From: an uncultured Eubacteriales bacterium
Lineage (GTDB): Bacteria > Bacillota > Clostridia > Christensenellales > CAG-138
Assembly (NCBI GenBank): GCA_900550525.1
Contig: URSN01000041.1
Coordinates: 1-15,619 of the forward strand
DNA: 15,619 nucleotides
Direction of reading: 5' to 3'
Below the pieces are notes generated by a model. It worked only from the letters and a program-made list of their open reading frames with translations. It had not been told where the DNA came from and ran no database searches. The first letter of the stretch is position 1, and each line of letters begins with the position of its first letter. The position numbers were made by a program, and so were the translations under genes. Below, one piece after another: positions 1-10,517 of this stretch.

Positions 1-3902
<3,902 letters not shown>

Positions 3903-3999
3903 GCGCCCGCCCTGCGGGTCTGCCGGACGGGGGGCGGTGCGGCGGTGGGCCGCGCCGCCCTCCCTCCCTGCGGGCGGCCCGGCGCGGCGGCGCGGGCAC

Positions 4000-4030
4000 A
4001 ACAAACCGGGGACGCCCATCGGGCGTCCCC
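4000..4030 (-). terminator. Intrinsic terminator of the SGNH hydrolase gene
   Basis: A perfect 10-bp stem (4008-4017 with 4021-4030, loop ATC) lies 16 bases past the stop codon of the minus-strand gene. On that strand it is followed by a T-rich tract (GGTTTGTTGT). On the plus strand no T tract follows, so it is a poor terminator for nifJ, although the convergent position means it could slow transcription from both sides. The 144 bases between the two stops hold no other feature I can support. Confidence 0.75.
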
Positions 4031-4046
4031 GCCGCATGTCCGCCGC

Positions 4047-4748
4047 TCAGCCCTCGCGCACGAGCGCGGCAATCTGCGCGCCGACGAAGCGCTGCCCCTC
4101 CTCGGTCAGGTGCAGCCCGTCGTCGCAGAGCATGAAGAACATGTCCCTGTCGAGCAGGCAGCTCTGGCGCAGGTCGATGAGCATGCACTGCATCTGCCTC
4201 GCCACGCGCTCGATGAGCAGCGAGTACATCTCCTGGAAGCGGTAGATGCGCTGCTTGTCCCCGAGCCAGCGCAGGATGTTGGCCGCGTTGAGCTTGTCCC
4301 CCACGAGGAAGCGGAAATACTTCTCCGCGTCGATGGGCGGCAGCGTCATGAGGATGGGGCGGATGCCCCGCTCGCGCAGCAGCGCGACCATGCGCCGCAG
4401 CGTGTCCGCAAAGACGTGCGGCAGCGTGTTCGGGTGGTGTTCGCCGTCCGGGTCGTCGGAGATGGCCTGCCAGTCGAAGTTGCAGTCGTTGCCGCCGAAT
4501 TCGATGACGGCCGCATCCGCCGTCATGCCGCCGGCGAGATCCTTCTCCATCAGCGCCAGCCCCTGCGGGGCGGTGTAGCCAAAGCGCGCGCGGTTGATGA
4601 CGCGGATGTCCAGCTCCCGCCCGGCCACGGCCACGGCCGTCTCCTGTGCATAGGTGTGCCGCCCGCGCCGCTCGTTCCAGACCACGCCCTTGGCCAGCGA
4701 ATCGCCCCAGATGGCCACGGTTTCATTCTTCTCGTATGCGTTGTTCAT
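4047..4748 (-). CDS. SGNH/GDSL-family hydrolase (esterase or lipase-like), 233 residues
   Basis: This is a serine hydrolase of the SGNH superfamily, cleaving an ester or acyl bond on an unknown substrate. Block I is WGDSLAKG with nucleophile Ser17. The block II glycine lies in FGYTAPQG (near 57-63), block III is EFGGND (Asn87), and block V is DDGLHLT with Asp210 and His213 completing the triad. About 230 residues is usual for the single-domain family. There is no signal peptide or membrane segment, so it should be cytoplasmic, which fits intracellular deacylation better than secreted lipase action. The ATG is preceded by AGGGAG at a rather long spacing. It has its own promoter with an overlapping palindrome and its own terminator, so it seems to be a regulated single gene. 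Family assignment is firm; the substrate cannot be read from the sequence. Confidence 0.87.
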   Translation of the reverse strand: MNNAYEKNETVAIWGDSLAKGVVWNERRGRHTYAQETAVAVAGRELDIRVINRARFGYTAPQGLALMEKDLAGGMTADAAVIEFGGNDCNFDWQAISDDPDGEHHPNTLPHVFADTLRRMVALLRERGIRPILMTLPPIDAEKYFRFLVGDKLNAANILRWLGDKQRIYRFQEMYSLLIERVARQMQCMLIDLRQSCLLDRDMFFMLCDDGLHLTEEGQRFVGAQIAALVREG

Positions 4749-4800
4749 GCTCTGCCGCTCCCTGGAATGCCGCGCGCCGGCCCGCCCGGGCCGTGCGCCG

Positions 4801-4832
4801 CCTGTATCTGTGAATAGTATACCAGATACAGG
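4801..4832. promoter_or_regulatory. Perfect 10-bp inverted repeat overlapping the SGNH promoter (operator candidate)
   Basis: CCTGTATCTG (4801-4810) and CAGATACAGG (4823-4832) are exact reverse complements separated by 12 bases. The -10 box of the minus-strand promoter (4816-4821) lies inside the spacer. A bound dimeric repressor there would block RNA polymerase. The size and spacing resemble helix-turn-helix dimer sites, but no regulator gene is in the window. Confidence 0.6.
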
Positions 4833-4845
4833 GTAGCGGTGTTAA
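4816..4845 (-). promoter_or_regulatory. Promoter of the SGNH hydrolase gene
   Basis: On the minus strand TTAACA (4840-4845) and TATACT (4816-4821) each match consensus at five of six positions, with an 18-base spacer. The TGG before TATACT adds an extended -10. Start should be near 4809, leaving a leader of about 60 bases. Confidence 0.75.
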
Positions 4846-4879
4846 CCTTCAATTGTGAATTCCCGGAAACATCTTCCCG

Positions 4880-6331
4880 TTACAAATCCGTCTTGAACCC
4901 CGCCAGCCGCGGCAGTTCGTAGACGTGGTAGACGCAGCCCTTTCCCGGGGTTTCTATTTTAGCCAGCGTCTTTTCCATCAGGGTGATGGGCCCGGTCTTG
5001 CCCCACACCCAGTTAAAAACGCGGGCATCTAATAGCTTTTCAAACCCGCTGTAGCAAACATCCTCTTCGTTCGATAAAGACGCGGCAGAAGATTTTTGAT
5101 ACAGAACAAACCTTTCCAGAGAAGGTTCGTATGAAAAAGATGCAATTTGCGGAAACCAGATGTCGTCCGCCAATATTGTGTTGGCATACTGATTGCTCTC
5201 GCCGCCGTTGGTTCTTCCGAGAATCATGTATTCGGCTATTTCGTTCCGCTCGTCTTCCGTCATTCCGCCAATTGGAAACGTCCCGCCAATCAGCCGCTCC
5301 ATCTTGACGGAATTGTGCGGGAATCCACAGCTTCCATACTCGTGTCGATGCTTAGCAGATGGATATAACCGAACGATTTCCTTTTCATCATACGGCTTGT
5401 GATAAGGATTCTCCTTCGCCGGGAAGTAATCCGGGTTGATTTCCATGCCGGCATCTATCCGGTCGCACATGTCCTTGAGGTCGTCGTCGTCATATCGTGC
5501 CCAGAGGTCGTCCATCTTCCTGGAGGATTCCCGATACAGGCGCTCATATTCGGCGATAAATTCTTCCGACCAGTAGACATCAAGGTCTTTGGGGTGCGGG
5601 TTCAGAATTGGGAACAAAACAACGGGAAGGCCTTTCTCCATTTTTCTCGCCAACCCATCGTCCCAGTCTTTGCCCTCCGGTTTCGCCCATCGCATCTTTT
5701 CTGCAAGCTGCGGGAACCGTTCCAGCCGGATGTCGCGCGGAAGCCTGCGCAGCCGTTCCGGCACGCACAGCTCGATGTATGCCCGCTCCTTGTCGGTCAG
5801 AGCGACCTGTCGCGGCTCATACGGATAGCCGATGTATTCCCGCTCAAAGGAATAGATGTAGCTCCAAATGGCAAGATACCAGTAATAGGAATTTTTGATG
5901 AACGGGTCGTCCTCGACCCAGTTGTACCAACGGTAATTGTTTGCGCTCAATGCGCTGAACATTGACTTGTTGACCATGCGCTCCAAATCAGAAGAATATA
6001 CTTTATTTCTTCCGTAATCAATCGTGCGGTTTCCCAACTCCGGGTATCGGGGCGAGTAGATGGCGTCAAAGAAGCTCTTCTCGTCAAACGCATTCTGCAC
6101 CTTCCGGTAGTAGTCCCTTCGTTCCTGCGCGCAGCGGAACTTGGGCGGCGGCGCAGCGGTTATAATGGCGTCCCGCTCGGGGGCCGTCCTTGACCGCGGC
6201 GCGGAAATCCCTTTGCTGTATTGGTCCGCGACGTATTTTTCATGGGCGCTCTTGCCCATCATAAGAAATGGCAGCAAAAGCAGGAAGAAAAACCCGCCGA
6301 CCAATATGATTGCGCCAAGCACGACCCCCAT
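4880..6331 (-). CDS. Unrecognised membrane-anchored protein, 483 residues, lower GC than its neighbours
   Basis: I do not recognise this protein. Residues 3-25 form one hydrophobic segment (GAIILVGGFFFLLLLPFLMM), too long and late-charged for a clear cleavable signal, so it probably anchors the protein. After a short polar stretch with APPP near 60-63, the remaining ~420 residues are soluble, rich in Tyr, Trp, Arg, Asp and Glu (for example around 133-170), with few scattered cysteines and no catalytic motif or repeat that I can name. The ATG at 6331 is preceded by GAGGTGG and overlaps by one base the stop of a small upstream frame. GC is visibly lower and A/T-ending codons are common, unlike the flanking genes, which suggests horizontal acquisition. 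No clear terminator follows, so transcripts may run into the SGNH gene. The long open frame with a ribosome binding site makes it a likely real gene. Confidence 0.75.
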   Translation of the reverse strand: MGVVLGAIILVGGFFFLLLLPFLMMGKSAHEKYVADQYSKGISAPRSRTAPERDAIITAAPPPKFRCAQERRDYYRKVQNAFDEKSFFDAIYSPRYPELGNRTIDYGRNKVYSSDLERMVNKSMFSALSANNYRWYNWVEDDPFIKNSYYWYLAIWSYIYSFEREYIGYPYEPRQVALTDKERAYIELCVPERLRRLPRDIRLERFPQLAEKMRWAKPEGKDWDDGLARKMEKGLPVVLFPILNPHPKDLDVYWSEEFIAEYERLYRESSRKMDDLWARYDDDDLKDMCDRIDAGMEINPDYFPAKENPYHKPYDEKEIVRLYPSAKHRHEYGSCGFPHNSVKMERLIGGTFPIGGMTEDERNEIAEYMILGRTNGGESNQYANTILADDIWFPQIASFSYEPSLERFVLYQKSSAASLSNEEDVCYSGFEKLLDARVFNWVWGKTGPITLMEKTLAKIETPGKGCVYHVYELPRLAGFKTDL

Positions 6332-6387
6332 TATTCCACCTCGCCCAAGTCATCAATACTATCATCCAGCGAATCAACCGCGTCCAT
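6331..6387 (-). CDS. Possible 18-residue mini-ORF translationally coupled to the 483-residue gene
   Basis: On the minus strand, ATG at 6385-6387 opens a frame (MDAVDSLDDSIDDLGEVE) whose TAA at 6331-6333 shares one base with the ATG of the downstream gene, a classic coupling arrangement. AGAGG lies six bases before this ATG. The same frame stays open upstream to about 6482, coding a very basic then acidic stretch without a usual start codon, so it may be the 3' remnant of a truncated gene instead of a leader peptide. Evidence is only positional and compositional. Confidence 0.3.
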   Translation of the reverse strand: MDAVDSLDDSIDDLGEVE

Positions 6388-6480
6388 CAGAACCTCTGCG
6401 CTCTTTTCCGCTTGCGCATACCGTTCCGCCCGGCTTCTGCGCCTTCCGCGCCGCCGTTCGACCCGGTTTTTCCTGTTTTT

Positions 6481-6510
6481 ACTTTACCAGAGAGTGACAG
6501 TGTTTCGCAA
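6481..6510 (-). promoter_or_regulatory. Weak promoter candidate for the 483-residue gene
   Basis: TTGCGA (6505-6510) and TAAAGT (6481-6486) on the minus strand are 18 bases apart, each four of six to consensus. The position, 150 bases before the ATG and past the SPFH terminator, fits, but the match is modest. Confidence 0.25.
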
Positions 6511-6590
6511 GACAAATTCTGCCGGACCGGCCCGCTTTTTCAGCCGCCGCGCCGGGCGGGTCGGACGTTCCCGCACAATACGAGCAGCGG

Positions 6591-6626
6591 AAAAGGCCCG
6601 GCGGGCGCGTGTGCGCCCGCCGGGCC
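6591..6626 (-). terminator. Strong intrinsic terminator downstream of the SPFH gene
   Basis: A perfect 14-bp GC stem (6595-6608 with 6613-6626) with a four-base loop is followed on the minus strand by TTTT. It lies about 125 bases past the SPFH stop and separates that gene from the lower-GC segment. Apart from this hairpin, the direct repeat and the weak promoter and mini-ORF described separately, I see nothing in 6388-6752. Confidence 0.75.
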
Positions 6627-6676
6627 CTGTTCGTCCCCGGCCGGGAAGGGGCTGGCATGGGCCGCACCGCCCCGCC

Positions 6677-6756
6677 GCGCCGCCCGTGCGGGCGTTACGC
6701 TGAACGCCGCTGAAAAGCCCTGAGGGCCCCGCCTGCGCCGCCCGTGCGGGCGTTAC
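6677..6756. repeat. 22-bp perfect direct repeat (6677-6698 and 6735-6756)
   Basis: Two identical 22-base copies begin 58 bases apart. The distal copy covers the TAA stop (6753-6755) of the SPFH gene and the other lies just beyond it. Each contains the small hairpin CGCCCG-CA-CGGGCG on the minus strand. It looks like a local tandem duplication of the gene's 3' end. Confidence 0.8.
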
Positions 6757-7613
6757 TGCGCGCCGTCCGCGGTCAGCGGGATGTCGATGAGCGTGTTCTC
6801 CGCGCCAGTCATGACGGTGGGAAGCTTGCCGTCCCACTTCTGCACGGTCTGGTACTGGAGCAGCAGCTCGGTGAGCGACTCGGTCAGGATGCGGTTGCTC
6901 TCGGCGTTGGCCTCGGCCAGTACCTTGATCTCGCTGGCCTCCGCCTCCGCGGCGATGACGCGCTTCTCCGCCTCGGTGTTGGCGATGACGAGCGCCTGCT
7001 CCTGCTCGGTGCGGGTCTTGATGAGGTTCTGCTCGGCCACCTGCTTGGCCTCGACGGCGGCGATGTACTCCTCGGAGAAGTCCCAGTTGATGATGTTGAT
7101 CTCGTTGACGTAGATGCCGTACTCGTTGAGCTTGCTGTTGAGCCCCTCGTTGAGCAGCACGCTGACCTCCCCGCGCGAGCCGATCAGGTCCACGGCGGTG
7201 TACTCGGCGGTGACGGCCTTGAGCACCTCGTTCACCACGGGCGTGATGAGCACGTCCTCAAAGCTCGGGCCGACCTCCTTGTAGATGTTCTGGCTCTGGT
7301 CCTTGCTGACGCGGTAGTTGACCGCCAGCACGGTGGAAACGGTCTGCAGATCCTGGCTGAACGCCTCGGTGGAGACCTCGAGCTTGACGATGCGGTTGTC
7401 GATCGTTACGACCTGCTGCGCAAAGGGGAGCTTGAAGTGCAGACCCTCCTGCAGCACCACGTCGTTCACCCTGCCGAAGGTGAGCACGACGCCGGTATGC
7501 CCGGCCGGGATGACGGTGAAGCTGGACGAGGCCAGCGCGACGACCGCCAGCACCACCACGACGGCCAGTACGATCCGCACGACGGACAGGTTGCCCGCTT
7601 TGTCACGAAACAT
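6753..7613 (-). CDS. SPFH/Band 7 (prohibitin-like) membrane protein, 286 residues
   Basis: SPFH proteins form large membrane-bound oligomers, often cages associated with FtsH-type proteases or ordered membrane patches; the partner here is unknown. Residues 11-30 are an N-terminal transmembrane helix. The SPFH domain follows (about 31-190), opening with the typical IPAGHTGVVLTFGRV and NEGLHFK-like LQEGLHFKLPFAQ. An Ala/Glu-rich helix (about 183-250, AAVEAKQVAEQNL to LAEANAESNRIL) is the usual coiled coil. The length is right for the prohibitin/HflC-like branch. The frame extends upstream to 8102, but the start is ATG 7613, with AGGAGG seven bases before it and the N-terminus matching the family. 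It is preceded by an extended -10 promoter and the xdh hairpin, so it is likely a separate unit from the upstream operon. No NfeD-like or HflK-like partner is adjacent. Confidence 0.88.
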   Translation of the reverse strand: MFRDKAGNLSVVRIVLAVVVVLAVVALASSSFTVIPAGHTGVVLTFGRVNDVVLQEGLHFKLPFAQQVVTIDNRIVKLEVSTEAFSQDLQTVSTVLAVNYRVSKDQSQNIYKEVGPSFEDVLITPVVNEVLKAVTAEYTAVDLIGSRGEVSVLLNEGLNSKLNEYGIYVNEINIINWDFSEEYIAAVEAKQVAEQNLIKTRTEQEQALVIANTEAEKRVIAAEAEASEIKVLAEANAESNRILTESLTELLLQYQTVQKWDGKLPTVMTGAENTLIDIPLTADGAQ

Positions 7614-7650
7614 GGATAATCCTCCTGCACATTGAGATGGAATTGCTATC

Positions 7651-7659
7651 AGTATACCA
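7651..7659 (-). promoter_or_regulatory. Extended -10 promoter element of the SPFH gene
   Basis: The minus strand reads TGGTATACT, a TGn extended -10 with TATACT at 7651-7656, 38 bases before the ATG. No good -35 is visible at 17 bases, as is common for extended -10 promoters. The same nine bases form the -10 region of the SGNH gene. Confidence 0.5.
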
Positions 7660-7755
7660 TACGCCTCCGCCGCGCGCCAGTGCAAGCGGCGGCGGGGCAG
7701 GAGGGGGCGCGGCGCGCGCGGGCCGGGCCGGCCGCGCCGCAGCCAGAACGGAATG

Positions 7756-7786
7756 CCGCCGGTCCCGTGTCGTGCGGGACCGGCGG
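7756..7786 (-). terminator. Hairpin terminator downstream of the ssnA-ygfK-xdh operon
   Basis: A perfect 12-bp stem (7756-7767 with 7775-7786, seven-base loop) lies about 100 bases past the xdh stop. On the minus strand it is followed by CATTCCGTTCTGG, only moderately T-rich, so it is a weaker intrinsic terminator or an mRNA 3' stabilising structure. The rest of 7614-7887 holds only the SPFH promoter. Confidence 0.55.
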
Positions 7787-7887
7787 ATTGAGAGCTGTTG
7801 GTCCTGCCGCCCAATGGCCGTAACACAGGGGGCGGCGCGGCCCGTATCCGCAGCCCGCGTCCTGCGGCGGCGCGGGAGGATGCGGCG

Positions 7888-10443
7888 CTATTTGCGGCTG
7901 TACGGCGTATCGGCCAGCGGCAGGCTGTTGCGCTCCTTCCCGTCGAAGCGGTAGTACGCCTCGGCGATGGCGGGCGCGGTGGGGATGGACGTGATCTCGC
8001 CGATGCCGATGGCGCCGCCGGCCGCGTCCAGCCCCGGCTTTTCGACGATGATCGGCTCGATGGCCGGGATCTCGTCCGCGCGGAACAGCCCCAGCGTGCC
8101 AAAGCGCGCCGTCGGGCGGCAGTTGTCGAGCGGATAGCGCTCCGTCAGCGCAAAGCCCATGCTCATGACCACGCCGCCCTCGATCTGCCCCTCAACGGAG
8201 AGCGGGTTGACCGCGCGCCCCACGTCGTGCGCGGCGACGATGCGTTGAAGCCGCCCGTCCTCGCCCAGGATGGCCACCTGCGTGGCGTAGCCGTAGGCCA
8301 CATGGCTGACGGGGTTGGGCTTGTCGGAGCCGAGCGGGTCGGTGCGGGGCATGTATTCGGCGTAGAACTCCTCGCCCTCCATGGCGGCAAGGGGCCGCCC
8401 GGCGCGCGCGGCGCTGAACAGCGCGCAGGCGCGGCGGCACGCCTCGCCGGTGAGCAGCGTCTGGCGGGAGCCGGAGCTCGTGCCGGAGTCGGGCGCGGCG
8501 AACGTGTTGACCCGGTCGTAATGGATCTCGTCGCGGGCAAGGCCGGTGTTTTCCGTGACGATCTGCACCAGCACCGTGCCCACGCCCTGCCCCATGCAGG
8601 AGGCGGCGGTGTGGATGGCCAGCCGCCCGTTCTCCACCGCGAGGCGCACGCGCCCCGCGTCCGGCACGCCCACGCCCAGGCCGGCGATTATCATCGCGCA
8701 GGCGATGCCGGCGTAGGGCGAGGATTCGTACGCCTCGCGCACGGCCTCGAGCGTCTCGACCAGCCCGGTCGAGGCGTCCACGATCTGCCCGTTGGGCAGC
8801 GTCTCGCCGGGGCGGATGGCGTTGCGGTAGCGGATCTCCCACGGCGAGATGCCGAGCTTGTGCGCCATGCGGTTGAGCAGCGTCTCGATGCAAAAGCACG
8901 TCTGCGTTACGCCGAAGCCGCGGAACGCCCCCGCGGGCGGGTTATTCGTGTAGTACGCCTTGCCGTCGATCTCGAAGTTTTCATAGTGGTACGGCCCGGC
9001 CGCGTGCGTGCACGCGCGCTCGAGCACCGGCCCGCCGAGCGAGGCGTACGCGCCCGTATCGGCCACGACCTGCGCCTTGACGCCGAGGATGTTGCCCTGC
9101 CCGTCGCAGGCGAGGGTGAAGTCCATGTCCATCGGGTGGCGCTTGGGGTGGATCAGGATGCTCTCGGCCCGCGTGAGCTTCACCTTGACCGGGCGGCGCA
9201 GCAGGTAGGCGATCAGCGCCGCGTGGTGCTGCACCGTCACGTCCTCCTTGCCGCCGAAGCCGCCGCCGACAAGCTTGTTCTCCACGCGCACCAGCTCCGG
9301 CGGCAGGCCGAGCATGGGGCAGATCTCGTGCTGGGTGTCGTACACGCTCTGGTCCGAGCACCAGATCAGCACGCCGCCGTCGTCGCACGGCTGCGCCACG
9401 GCGCATTCCGGCTCGAGGAAGGCGTGCTCGGTGAACGGCGTGGTAAAATGCGCCGAGAGCACGTGCGGCGCGCTGCGGATGGCCGCGTCCGCGTCGCCGC
9501 GGCGCACATGCCGGTGCGCGAGCAGGTTGCCGTCCTCGTGCAGCAGCGGCGCGCCCTCGGCCATCGATTCGGCCGCAGAGCGCACGGGCGTCAGCTCCTC
9601 GTACTCGACCTCGACCAGCGCCTTGGCCTGCGCGAGGATCTCCGGCGTTTCGGCCGCGACGAGCGCCACGGCGTCGCCCAGGTAGTGCGTGATCTGCCCC
9701 ACGCCGATCATCACGTCCCAGTCGCGCTTGAGGTGGCCGACCTTGTGCAGGCACGGGACGTCGTCGGCCGTGAGCACGCACGCCACGCCCGGCAGCGCCT
9801 TTGCCCGCTCGGTGTGGATGGCCAGCACGCGCGCGCGCGGATATTTGCTGCGCACGGCGGAGCCGTAGAGCATGCCGGGCAGCACGATGTCGTCGGTATA
9901 CTCGCCGTAGCCGAGCACCTTCTCGCGCACGTCCAGCCGCGGCACGCGCGCGCCCATGCGCCAGCTCGTCTCGCCCTCGGGCACGCGCCCGGCGCGCAGC
10001 ACGGCGGCGGCGATGCGCACCGCCTCGATGATCTTCACATAGCCGGTGCAGCGGCAGATGTTGCCGCGCAGCGCGCGGGCGATCTGCGCCTCGTCCGGGT
10101 CCGGCGTCCGGTCGAGCAGCGCCTTGGCGCACATCACCATGCCCGGGATGCAGCAGCCGCACAGCACCGCGCCGGCCGTGCCGAAGGCGTAGACGAACGC
10201 CTCCTTTTCAAAGTCGCTCAGGCCCTCGACGGTGAGCACCTCTTTGCCCTGCAGCCGGTCGGTCTGCTGCACGCACGCCTTGACGGCCCTGCCGTCGATC
10301 ACCACCGTGCAGGTGCCGCACGCGCCCTCGCTGCACCCGTCCTTGACGGAGGTGAGGCGCAGCGTGTCGCGCAGGTAGCGCAGCAGGTTCTGGTTCTGTT
10401 CGACCGTGACGGTCCTGTGGTTGACGGTAAAGGTCGCCGCCAT
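7888..10443 (-). CDS. xdh: Selenium-dependent molybdenum hydroxylase (xanthine dehydrogenase-type), fused 2Fe-2S and molybdopterin subunits
   Basis: The enzyme hydroxylates a purine or related N-heterocycle using water at a molybdopterin centre. The N-terminal module has the plant-type 2Fe-2S cysteines (C37, C42, C45, C57) and the second 2Fe-2S set (C95, C98, C130, C132 in NICRCTGY). The large molybdopterin domain follows, with GGGFGGKED, GAFRGFG and the catalytic glutamate E816 in IGIGE. There is no FAD domain. The 851-residue fused layout and the C-terminus SLPLADTPYSRK match the family described as selenium-dependent xanthine dehydrogenase; selenium is thought to be a labile ligand on molybdenum, and no Sec codon is needed or seen. 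The ATG is preceded by AAGGAGGGGG. It is the third gene of the operon, 74 bases after ygfK. It ends in TAG. The substrate could be xanthine, hypoxanthine, a purine-like base or nicotinate. Confidence 0.92.
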   Translation of the reverse strand: MAATFTVNHRTVTVEQNQNLLRYLRDTLRLTSVKDGCSEGACGTCTVVIDGRAVKACVQQTDRLQGKEVLTVEGLSDFEKEAFVYAFGTAGAVLCGCCIPGMVMCAKALLDRTPDPDEAQIARALRGNICRCTGYVKIIEAVRIAAAVLRAGRVPEGETSWRMGARVPRLDVREKVLGYGEYTDDIVLPGMLYGSAVRSKYPRARVLAIHTERAKALPGVACVLTADDVPCLHKVGHLKRDWDVMIGVGQITHYLGDAVALVAAETPEILAQAKALVEVEYEELTPVRSAAESMAEGAPLLHEDGNLLAHRHVRRGDADAAIRSAPHVLSAHFTTPFTEHAFLEPECAVAQPCDDGGVLIWCSDQSVYDTQHEICPMLGLPPELVRVENKLVGGGFGGKEDVTVQHHAALIAYLLRRPVKVKLTRAESILIHPKRHPMDMDFTLACDGQGNILGVKAQVVADTGAYASLGGPVLERACTHAAGPYHYENFEIDGKAYYTNNPPAGAFRGFGVTQTCFCIETLLNRMAHKLGISPWEIRYRNAIRPGETLPNGQIVDASTGLVETLEAVREAYESSPYAGIACAMIIAGLGVGVPDAGRVRLAVENGRLAIHTAASCMGQGVGTVLVQIVTENTGLARDEIHYDRVNTFAAPDSGTSSGSRQTLLTGEACRRACALFSAARAGRPLAAMEGEEFYAEYMPRTDPLGSDKPNPVSHVAYGYATQVAILGEDGRLQRIVAAHDVGRAVNPLSVEGQIEGGVVMSMGFALTERYPLDNCRPTARFGTLGLFRADEIPAIEPIIVEKPGLDAAGGAIGIGEITSIPTAPAIAEAYYRFDGKERNSLPLADTPYSRK

Positions 10444-10466
10444 GCGGGCACCCCCTCCTTGCTGTG

Positions 10467-10490
10467 CGGCGCGGCCGCAGGGCCGCGCCG
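10467..10490 (-). other. Hairpin in the ygfK-xdh gap
   Basis: A perfect 10-bp GC-only stem (10467-10476 with 10481-10490) with a tetraloop sits between the ygfK stop and the xdh ribosome binding site. There is no T tract, so it is unlikely to terminate; it could set relative mRNA levels by processing or stability, or partly mask translation of xdh. Confidence 0.5.
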
Positions 10491-10517
10491 GTCTGTATCG
10501 GTCCGGTTGGATCGGGC

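Noticed and set aside
7888..7890. TAG at the end of xdh as a second recoded amber codon
   Set aside because: The protein ends exactly at the family C-terminus (SLPLADTPYSRK), and the frame beyond is Arg/Ala/Pro-rich noise.
6753..8102. N-terminal extension of the SPFH frame to 8102
   Set aside because: The extension runs through the operon terminator hairpin and into xdh, is low-complexity, and the ATG at 7613 has a proper ribosome binding site and the family N-terminus.
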